18,397 nt of DNA, from assembly GCA_019313505.1 (NCBI GenBank), contig JAFDBA010000018.1, positions 1 through 18,397 on the forward strand. The letters are read 5' to 3'. This document shows, one piece after another, positions 6,725-13,200 of the stretch. This stretch comes from Deltaproteobacteria bacterium (lineage in GTDB: Bacteria; Desulfobacterota; Desulfobacteria; Desulfobacterales; UBA11574). Below the pieces are notes generated by a model. That model was not told the origin of the DNA and did no database searches. It saw only the letters and a list, made by a program, of their open reading frames with translations. The position numbers and the translations under genes were made by a program. The first letter of the stretch is position 1; every line of letters begins with the position of its first letter.

Positions 6725-6918
6725 GGAATCATGACGCAGAGGACCAGGCTTTGGTTTAACCCTAAAATGGCCTGTTACCTTACAAGCCGGACAAGTTAAA
6801 AGTGATAAGTGATCTAAAGTGCCTAAAGTTATGGAGTCGCTGCGCTCCGCTTATTTTATATAATTGATAAAATTCCTTAACTTTAGCTCACTTCAAACTT
6901 TAGTTCACTTCAAACTCC
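6725..6918 (+). repeat. Composite intergenic element, copy 1 (type I middle, right module absent)
   Basis: It fills the gap between rplI and dnaB. The left module (6725-6790) resembles copies 2-4 but its short hairpin is degraded. The middle is a long imperfect palindrome with a left arm at 6793-6834 built of AAAGTG units and a right arm at 6873-6917 built of CTTTAGTTCACTT units, around a core with GTCGCTGCGCTCC and the perfect ATTTTAT/ATAAAAT stem (6853-6859 and 6867-6873). From 6791 to 6917 it matches copy 2 at 119 of 127 positions. The right module is missing: dnaB begins ten bases after the right arm. Confidence 0.85.
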
Positions 6919-6927
6919 TATTGAGAT

Positions 6928-8292
6928 ATGGCAGATAAAAAGTTGAAAACCGGAAAAGACCCATATCTATATAATCTTCCACCCCAGAGCCTTGAGGCCG
7001 AAGAATCTATTTTAAGTGCAATTCTGGTGGACAACGATACCCTCCTTGAAGTTCTTGAGATCCTTTCGCCGGAGGATTTTTACAGATCTGCCCATCAAAA
7101 AATATTTTCCGCCATATCAGACCTCTTTTCGAAAAATGAACCTGTTGATCTGGTAACGTTGACCAATATATTAAGAGAGCATGACCGGCTGGAAGAGATA
7201 GGGGGAGCAGCATATCTTGCAAATCTTGTAGATACTGTCCCCCTCGCTGTAAATGCACAGTATTATGCTAAAATCGTCTATAACAAGGCCTGCTTAAGAC
7301 GCCTTATTGAAAAAGCTAATTCCATAGCCAAACGGTGCTTCGAAGATCGAGGTGATGTTGACGACGTCATCGATTTTGCTGAAAGTTCCATTTTTGAGAT
7401 ATCTGAAAATAAAATCAAGCCGGGATTTTATCCCATCGGCAAAATAATCGAAAGCAACATTGATGTTCTTGAAGAACGCCAGGGAAACAGGGCTCTGGTA
7501 ACCGGTGTTGCCACTGGCTTTACCAAACTTGACGAGCTAACTGCAGGATTCCAGAAATCCGATCTTGTCATACTGGCCGGACGTCCTGGTATGGGGAAAA
7601 CAGCCTTGGGCTTAAATATCGCGAAGAATGCAGCCGTGGATGCAAACATTCCTGTTGCCATATTCTCCCTTGAGATGTCCAAGGAACAGTTGTCCTTTCG
7701 AATGCTCAGCTCCGAGGCAAGAATTGATTCTTCTCGCTTAAGAAGGGGATTTATAAGCCAGGACGATTGGATAAAAATCACGGATTCTGCCGGAGTTTTG
7801 TCTCAAGCACCGATTTTTATTGATGATTCGCCTAACATTACAGCTCTCGAAATCAGAGCCAAGTCGCGCAGGTTAAAGATGGAAAAAGATATCGGCCTTA
7901 TTATTGTTGACTATCTACAGCTCATGAAAGGCCGCGCCTCAGCCGAACGGCGGGATCTTGAAATCTCGGAAATCTCGCGATCTTTAAAAGCCCTGGCAAA
8001 AGAGCTCGACCTTCCGGTTGTTGCACTCTCCCAGTTGAACAGAAAACTGGAAGAACGTAGCGATAAACGTCCGCAGCTTTCAGACTTGAGAGAGTCCGGA
8101 GCGTTAGAGCAGGATGCCGACGTAGTCGCTTTTCTTTACAGGGATGAATTATACAACAGGGATGAAAATAATCCCAACAAAGGCAAAGCTGAATTAATCG
8201 TGTCCAAACAAAGAAATGGTCCCACCGGGTTCTGCATATTGACATTTCTGGACACATATACTCGCTTTGAAAATTATGCCGCCAGAGAATAA
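6928..8292 (+). CDS. dnaB: Replicative DNA helicase DnaB
   Basis: The hexameric 5'-3' helicase that unwinds DNA ahead of the replisome. At 454 residues it has normal length and no intein. The N-terminal DnaB domain covers about 16-118, opening N-L-P-P-Q-S-L-E-A-E-E-S-I-L. The RecA-like ATPase domain covers about 190-450, with Walker A G-R-P-G-M-G-K-T (218-225), Walker B L-I-I-V-D-Y-L-Q-L (324-332), the conserved S-D-L-R-E-S-G (385-391) and S-K-Q-R-N-G-P-T-G (426-434) with the arginine finger. It follows rplI as in many bacteria. Only a weak GAG precedes ATG 6928, and the upstream region is the repeat element. Confidence 0.97.
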   Translation: MADKKLKTGKDPYLYNLPPQSLEAEESILSAILVDNDTLLEVLEILSPEDFYRSAHQKIFSAISDLFSKNEPVDLVTLTNILREHDRLEEIGGAAYLANLVDTVPLAVNAQYYAKIVYNKACLRRLIEKANSIAKRCFEDRGDVDDVIDFAESSIFEISENKIKPGFYPIGKIIESNIDVLEERQGNRALVTGVATGFTKLDELTAGFQKSDLVILAGRPGMGKTALGLNIAKNAAVDANIPVAIFSLEMSKEQLSFRMLSSEARIDSSRLRRGFISQDDWIKITDSAGVLSQAPIFIDDSPNITALEIRAKSRRLKMEKDIGLIIVDYLQLMKGRASAERRDLEISEISRSLKALAKELDLPVVALSQLNRKLEERSDKRPQLSDLRESGALEQDADVVAFLYRDELYNRDENNPNKGKAELIVSKQRNGPTGFCILTFLDTYTRFENYAARE

Positions 8293-8546
8293 AGAATCCT
8301 GGCTCATAGGACCAAGCCTTGATTTGACCCTAAAAGGGTCTGTTACTTTACATACCGAACAAGTTAAAAGTGATAAGTGATCTAAAGTGCCTAAAGTTAT
8401 GGTGTCGCTGCGCTCCAATGATTTTATAAAATTGGCAAAATTCCTTAACTTTAGCTCACTTTAAACTTTAGTTCACTTCAAACTCTTGGAGCAATTCTTC
8501 AGGCAGAGCCATCTATCTCTGACCTGGCACAAATGACCTGGTTTTT
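8293..8546 (+). repeat. Composite intergenic element, copy 2 (type I middle, complete)
   Basis: It starts directly after the dnaB stop codon and ends about 15 bases before hflX. The left module includes the six-pair hairpin GACCCT-AAA-AGGGTC (8326-8340). The type I middle (8359-8485) has AAAGTG arms and a GTCGCTGCGCTCC core. The right module (8486-8546) carries AGCAATTCTTCAGGCAGAG and the CAGAG/CTCTG stem. It is the most complete type I copy and shows the full left-middle-right order. Confidence 0.88.
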
Positions 8547-8561
8547 CATGGTAAAATAAAA

Positions 8562-10205
8562 ATGAAAAGGCTTTTCGGAAATACCGGCGGGCTTAAGGCC
8601 GGTCAGATCCGCAGGCTTGAAAAGTTATACCGCCGTCGCCTTCCACCTCAATTCCTTATCACATTGGAACTTGCTCGTGATATAAGCAGGCTCTCCCATG
8701 AAATTCGCCGTCAGATAGGCCTTCTTATAAACCGTCAGGGAAAGATAGTCTATGTCATTGTGGGAAACCATCATGGTATTGTCATACCGGATACCAGTGA
8801 ATATCGCGTGGCTCCAGGTCGCCTGAGAGGGCTGAGATGCATACACACCCACCTTAATAATGAACCGCTGACAAGAGAAGACCTCACCGACCTTGCCCTT
8901 TTAAGACTCGACATCATGGCCGCAATTACAATGACCAGGGAGGGTGACCTCCATCAGGTTCATGGGGGTTATGTCTTACCAAAAAGTTCGGCCGGAAAGC
9001 CGTTTGAAATATTAAAGCCTCTAAATCCCAACGAACTGGATATCGGATGTATAGACCTCATCCAGTCACTTGAAGCAGAGCTTGACCATGTAAAGTCTTT
9101 ATTTGAATCAGATACAGGAAAAGAAAGAGCGCTCCTTGTAAGTGTTACGACGATCTCCAGACATAACGCCATGGCCTCTTTAGCAGAACTGGAAGACCTG
9201 ACTGCATCGAGTGGCATCGAGATCGTCGGAACCATGCTGCAGCAACGCCGCAAATTAAATACCAGATTCCTTATGGGCATGGGAAAGCTTCAAGATCTAA
9301 TCATTCTGGCACTACAGAAAGGAGCAACATTAATAATCTTCGATCAAGAATTAAACCCGTCCCAAATCCGGTCGATTACTAACAAAATAGATCTGAAGGT
9401 AATTGACAGAACCCAATTGATTCTTGATATTTTTTCCCAACGGGCTCAATCAAAGGAAGGAAAACTTCAGGTTGAGCTTGCCCAGCTAAAATACCTGCTT
9501 CCACGACTTATCACAAAAAACACCGCCATGTCACGTTTGACCGGTGGTATCGGCGGCCGCGGCCCAGGAGAAACAAAGCTGGAAATAAACCGAAGACGGG
9601 TGCGTGAGCGGATAGCACGGCTGGAAAATGCGTTGTCCCTTGTAATGAAACAGAGAAAGCAGCAAAGGGCAAAGCGTACTAAAAAGGGACTGGCTGTTAT
9701 TTCCATTATAGGATATACTAATGCCGGGAAATCTACCCTGTTGAACACCCTTACAAAGAGCAATGTTCGGGCTGAAAGCCGACTTTTTGCCACATTGGAT
9801 CCTTCCAGCAGACGCCTTAAATTTCCCAGAGATATAGAGGTCATCATTACGGATACCGTGGGATTCATCAAAAACCTCCCCAAAGACCTTATGGTTGCTT
9901 TTCGTGCTACTTTAGAAGAACTTAACAACGCGGACCTTCTTTTGCATGTGATCGATATCAGCAATCCTCGTTTTAAAGATCAGATCGAATCTGTTGAAAA
10001 TATACTTGCCGACCTTAATCTGCACCATATTCCCTTAACCCGGGTTCTGAACAAAAAGGATCTCGTTGACCAAACAATTGTTGATGCGCTGACCGGAACC
10101 CTTGGCGGAATAGCCATCTCAGCCAACGTCAAATCCACCTTGATGCCCCTGATCGAAAAGATGGAAGCCTCGATACATCATAGGAAAGATTTCTCATCAG
10201 GATAG
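8562..10205 (+). CDS. hflX: Ribosome-associated GTPase HflX
   Basis: HflX is a GTPase that binds the 50S subunit and splits stalled ribosomes. The protein has 547 residues, longer than the roughly 430 of E. coli HflX, because of an N-terminal extension of about 180 residues with R-R-L-E-K-L-Y-R-R-R and C-I-H-T-H-L near 94. I associate this extension with deltaproteobacterial HflX. Then comes the HflX domain with G-G-R-G-P-G-E-T-K-L-E (331-341) and a coiled stretch (343-372). The GTPase domain has G1 G-Y-T-N-A-G-K-S (384-391), G3 D-T-V-G (431-434), G4 N-K-K-D (497-500) and G5 S-A-N (520-522). All GTP-binding motifs are intact. There is no Shine-Dalgarno before ATG 8562. Confidence 0.95.
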   Translation: MKRLFGNTGGLKAGQIRRLEKLYRRRLPPQFLITLELARDISRLSHEIRRQIGLLINRQGKIVYVIVGNHHGIVIPDTSEYRVAPGRLRGLRCIHTHLNNEPLTREDLTDLALLRLDIMAAITMTREGDLHQVHGGYVLPKSSAGKPFEILKPLNPNELDIGCIDLIQSLEAELDHVKSLFESDTGKERALLVSVTTISRHNAMASLAELEDLTASSGIEIVGTMLQQRRKLNTRFLMGMGKLQDLIILALQKGATLIIFDQELNPSQIRSITNKIDLKVIDRTQLILDIFSQRAQSKEGKLQVELAQLKYLLPRLITKNTAMSRLTGGIGGRGPGETKLEINRRRVRERIARLENALSLVMKQRKQQRAKRTKKGLAVISIIGYTNAGKSTLLNTLTKSNVRAESRLFATLDPSSRRLKFPRDIEVIITDTVGFIKNLPKDLMVAFRATLEELNNADLLLHVIDISNPRFKDQIESVENILADLNLHHIPLTRVLNKKDLVDQTIVDALTGTLGGIAISANVKSTLMPLIEKMEASIHHRKDFSSG

Positions 10206-10265
10206 AGTTGATGGCTTCAATCATCAATAATTTATGGTTGACATTTAAATAAAAGTAAATGTAAA

Positions 10266-10537
10266 TATCTGGGCCCATAGGGCCCGGCTTTGGGTTACCC
10301 CTGAAAGGGGATAGTTTACTCAAAACCTACGAGTTAAAAGTGCCTATATCTGGTTAGCCGGTTAACCGGTTAGCCCGTTGTCCGGTATTAAATTACGGGC
10401 TAACGGGCATAACGGGCCTACGGGCACAACCTTTTTTAACTTTAGTTCACTTTAAACTTTAGTTCACTTCAAACTCTTGCAGCAATTCTTCAGGCAGAGC
10501 CGAAGAACTCTGACTTGGCCCTGAGGACCAGGTTTTT
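10266..10537 (+). repeat. Composite intergenic element, copy 3 (type II middle, complete)
   Basis: It lies between hflX and the suhB-like gene. The left module has a GGGCCC-ATA-GGGCCC hairpin (10271-10285) and CCCCT-GAA-AGGGG (10298-10310). The middle is type II: the perfect palindrome CCGGTTAACCGG (10358-10369), a ten-pair stem GTTAGCCCGT/ACGGGCTAAC (10369-10378 and 10395-10404), and four ACGGGC-like units. Two CTTTAGTTCACTT units follow, then the right module (10476-10537) with CAGAG/CTCTG and a TTGG/CCAG stem before five T. From 10332 to 10452 it matches copy 4 at 119 of 121 positions. The bases from the hflX stop to the element contain nothing else recognisable. Confidence 0.88.
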
Positions 10538-10563
10538 AACAACCGAATAAATGTCTATCTCTT

Positions 10564-11352
10564 ATGGATCTGGAACATGCAAAAAGAATCGGTATCGCTG
10601 CTGCTTATAAAGGCCAAGGTGTGCTTCTATCGCACTACGGCAGGGTATTCAAGGTCAATAAAAAGGGTGCCTTTGATCTTATTACAGAGGCGGATACCGG
10701 ATCAGAAAAGAGAATCATAGCGACAATTGAAAAAGCTTTCCCTGATCATACCATCCTCTCGGAAGAAAGTGGCCTGAACAAAGGCACAGCTGATCATAAA
10801 TGGATTGTCGATCCTTTGGATGGTACGACAAATTTTGCGCATCAGCTCGGTCTTTTCTCTATCTCCATAGCTTTTTCTTTGAGCGGTGATACGGTTATTG
10901 GTGTTGTCTTAAGCCCGGTAACAGGAGAACTTTTTACCGCCGTAAAAGGTAAAGGAGCTAAACTCAACGGCAGACCTATTAAAGTCTCTAATTCACAACC
11001 AGTCTCAGAAAGTTTACTGGTCACCGGGTTCCCTTATGATTTAATAGACTGTTTCAATCCCCTGATGACCCGTTTTTCCAAATGCTTGAAAGCCTCTCAG
11101 GGAGTACGTAGACTCGGATCGGCCGCCATGGACCTTTGTTTTGTAGCCTGTGGGCGATTTGATGGATTCTGGGAACAGAACTTAAAGCCCTGGGATACCG
11201 CCGCCGGAGAATTGATCGCAAGAGAAGCAGGAGCGATCATAACAGATTTTTCAAATAAACCGTTTGATATTTACAAAAACGAGATTCTTGCAACCAACGG
11301 TAAAATTCATAAGGAAATGCTCTCATTGTTGGAGCTAAAGGATTTGGCATGA
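10564..11352 (+). CDS. suhB: Inositol monophosphatase family protein (SuhB-like)
   Basis: A 262-residue Mg-dependent phosphatase of the IMPase/FBPase fold, acting on inositol phosphate or related sugar phosphates in the cytoplasm. The metal site is complete: E-E-S at 67-69, D-P-L-D-G-T-T-N-F at 83-91, with Asp83 and Asp86 as ligands, and W-D-T-A-A-G at 210-215, with Asp211. SuhB homologues can also act in rRNA transcription antitermination in enterobacteria; whether this one does is unknown. The substrate cannot be decided from motifs, so the gene symbol is by family only. No Shine-Dalgarno is visible before ATG 10564, which lies just after the repeat. The gene overlaps the next by ATGA. Confidence 0.9.
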   Translation: MDLEHAKRIGIAAAYKGQGVLLSHYGRVFKVNKKGAFDLITEADTGSEKRIIATIEKAFPDHTILSEESGLNKGTADHKWIVDPLDGTTNFAHQLGLFSISIAFSLSGDTVIGVVLSPVTGELFTAVKGKGAKLNGRPIKVSNSQPVSESLLVTGFPYDLIDCFNPLMTRFSKCLKASQGVRRLGSAAMDLCFVACGRFDGFWEQNLKPWDTAAGELIAREAGAIITDFSNKPFDIYKNEILATNGKIHKEMLSLLELKDLA

Positions 11353-11546
11353 AAAAGGAGTTAATGAATAAAATCTCTATTGACGATCATCTTGGATGTT
11401 TCGGCAATTTCAATATTGAGGATCCGATCTGCAAAAAGCTTTGTGCGTTAAGGCTACGCTGCACCATAGATCGCAACAAAAATACCCGGATAGAACTGTT
11501 GGAGGATTTGATATTTTCTAGTGAGATGTTTATCAAAATACAGTAA
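11349..11546 (+). CDS. Small four-cysteine protein overlapping suhB
   Basis: A 65-residue protein that begins inside the suhB stop (ATGA overlap) with its own AAAGGA (11337-11342) six bases upstream, so translation of the two is probably coupled. Cys17, Cys28, Cys32 and Cys38 (C-x10-C-x3-C-x5-C) lie in a compact block around G-N-F-N-I-E-D-P, suggesting a small metal-binding (zinc or Fe-S) or disulfide module. No signal peptide or membrane helix is seen. The second methionine (ATG 11364) follows AAGGAG too closely to be preferred. The function is unknown; the regular cysteine spacing and clean coupling argue that it is a real gene. Confidence 0.7.
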   Translation: MKKELMNKISIDDHLGCFGNFNIEDPICKKLCALRLRCTIDRNKNTRIELLEDLIFSSEMFIKIQ

Positions 11547-11578
11547 CCTAAGGGCTCGATCGAAGTATAACTGTAAAG

Positions 11579-11760
11579 GTTCAGCCACAAAGACACGAAG
11601 ACACGAAGACCCGCCCGCCTCGCCTGAGGCGAAGCCGATGGCGGGCAGGCACTAAAGATTATATTTTAATTCTTTTAATGCCATTTTTAATAAGTGACAC
11701 GTTTAAACAGAAAAAAACTTCATTGCCCTTCTTCGTGCCTTAGTGACTTAGTGGCTAAAC
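11579..11760. repeat. CACGAAG palindrome with a nested GC-rich palindrome, between convergent genes
   Basis: The left arm (11584-11608) is three units of CACNAAGA, and the right arm (11731-11755) is its inverse, matching at 21 of 25 positions. Inside the left arm sits a GC-rich block with arms GCCCGCC (11613-11619) and GGCGGGC (11640-11646) and an inner CGCCT-G-AGGCG (11621-11631). The arm phrase resumes as GGCACTAAAG afterwards, which suggests the GC block was inserted into an existing repeat. The site lies between convergent transcription units and could end transcription from both sides, though no adjacent T run supports a standard terminator. Confidence 0.75.
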
Positions 11761-11779
11761 GGTTAGCTCTTTTGAAAAA

Positions 11780-13165
11780 CTAAGGAGTTGGAAAGATCTT
11801 GCCGGGATTTAATATCCCTTTGGGGTCAAAAACCTTTTTGATCTTTTTCATCAGGTTAAGTTCAACAGAACCGATTTCTTTTTCTATGTACGCGATTTTT
11901 GTTATTCCGACCCCGTGCTCACCAGAAATTGTCCCCCCGAGTTCTAGGGTATAGTCGAACAGAGCATCAACTGCGTACTCAGCTTTTTTCAGCTCCGTTT
12001 TATTCTTCTTGTCAAGCATTATGTTAAAATGAATGTTCCCGTCACCAGCATGCCCGAAACTCACCATAGTAAGCCCGGTTTTCTCTTTTAAGAAATTTAT
12101 CCTTCTAACCATATCAGGGATCCTGCTTCTTGGGACAACAATGTCCTCATTGATCTTATCCGGAGCAAACTGGAACAGGGCCGGAGATATGGCCCTGCGT
12201 GCTTTCCAGAGATTATCAGCCTCTTCTTTGGTCTCGGCTATTTCAACATCCTTTGCGCCCAGGGACATGCACACTGTTTTTAATTGCTTTATGATCACAT
12301 CGGTCTCATCGACTTTGCCGTCAACTTCTATCAGCAGTAACGCTTCGGCTTCAACCGGTAGACCGATCTTGAGCCGGCTTTCTACACACCGAATTGAAGC
12401 ATTATCCATAAATTCTACGGTTCGAGGGATGATACCACGTCTAATAACTTCTGAAACCGTCTCCGCTGCAGTCTCTATTTTGTCGAAAACAGCGGTCATA
12501 GTTCTCACAGCTTCGGGAAGGGGCAACAGACGCAATGTCATTTTGGTAATTATCCCTAAGGTTCCTTCGGATCCGATAAGAAGCCGGGTCAGATCATATC
12601 CCACCACCCCCTTGGAGGTCTGCACGCCGGTATTTATAATTTCACCTGTTGGAAGGACAACTTCAAGTCCCAGCACATAATCCCTGGTAACACCATATTT
12701 AACCGCCCTGGGACCCCCCGCACATTCTGCCATATTTCCGCCCAGAGTAGCAAATTCCGAACTCGCCGGATCAGGTGGATAGAAAAGTCCCTCTTTTTCA
12801 ACAGCCCGGTGAAAACGTCCGGTAACAACACCGGGTTCCACATGGGCAATAAGATTGCCCTTATCAATTTCAAGAATACGGCTAAATCGGGCCATCACAA
12901 GTATTACCCCGCCGCTGACGGCAAGAGACCCACCGGTCATCCCGGAACCGGAACCGCGAGGAATTACGAAAAAAACCTCTGAGTTGGCAAGATTCAATAC
13001 GGCGGATACTTCTTCTGTATTCCGAGGGAATAAGACGACATCGGGAAGATAGGTGCGAGCGGTTGCATCGTATGCATAGCAGACAAGATCCTCTTTTTTC
13101 CTGCTACAGCCGGATTTCCCCACTATATTTTGAAGTTTTCTGAAGATGGTATCTGTAAATGCCAA
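11780..13165 (-). CDS. FAD-linked oxidase, GlcD / D-lactate dehydrogenase family
   Basis: A 461-residue flavoprotein of the vanillyl-alcohol-oxidase superfamily, oxidising a 2-hydroxy acid such as glycolate or D-lactate. The FAD-binding domain (about 1-215) has P-R-G-S-G-S-G-M-T-G-G (69-79), the D-P-A-S region (132-135) and I-G-S-E-G-T-L-G-I (197-205). The C-terminal domain has G-H-A-G-D-G-N-I-H-F-N (371-381) and S-G-E-H-G-V-G (414-420), typical of the GlcD group. The start is TTG 13165; no better start exists in frame and the ribosome binding site is poor. It lies 35 bases downstream of the DnaA-like gene on the same strand. No GlcF-type iron-sulfur partner is adjacent, so the substrate and electron acceptor stay open. 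Confidence 0.9.
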   Translation of the reverse strand: MAFTDTIFRKLQNIVGKSGCSRKKEDLVCYAYDATARTYLPDVVLFPRNTEEVSAVLNLANSEVFFVIPRGSGSGMTGGSLAVSGGVILVMARFSRILEIDKGNLIAHVEPGVVTGRFHRAVEKEGLFYPPDPASSEFATLGGNMAECAGGPRAVKYGVTRDYVLGLEVVLPTGEIINTGVQTSKGVVGYDLTRLLIGSEGTLGIITKMTLRLLPLPEAVRTMTAVFDKIETAAETVSEVIRRGIIPRTVEFMDNASIRCVESRLKIGLPVEAEALLLIEVDGKVDETDVIIKQLKTVCMSLGAKDVEIAETKEEADNLWKARRAISPALFQFAPDKINEDIVVPRSRIPDMVRRINFLKEKTGLTMVSFGHAGDGNIHFNIMLDKKNKTELKKAEYAVDALFDYTLELGGTISGEHGVGITKIAYIEKEIGSVELNLMKKIKKVFDPKGILNPGKIFPTP

Positions 13166-13200
13166 AGTTGATGGTCTCGTAAAAAGTTAGATTTAGACGG

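Noticed and set aside
10238..10267. TTGACA as a promoter for the suhB-like gene
   Set aside because: The -35 is perfect, but no spacing of 16-18 bases gives a -10 with more than three consensus matches.
10351..10425. Tandem GTTAGCCG/ACGGGC units considered as a CRISPR array
   Set aside because: The units are 8-9 bases with no unique spacers of CRISPR length, and no cas genes are present.
12033..12680. A 215-codon frame antisense to the GlcD-type gene
   Set aside because: It is fully contained in a well-supported flavoprotein gene; its Ser/Thr/Ile-rich composition is typical of an antisense shadow.
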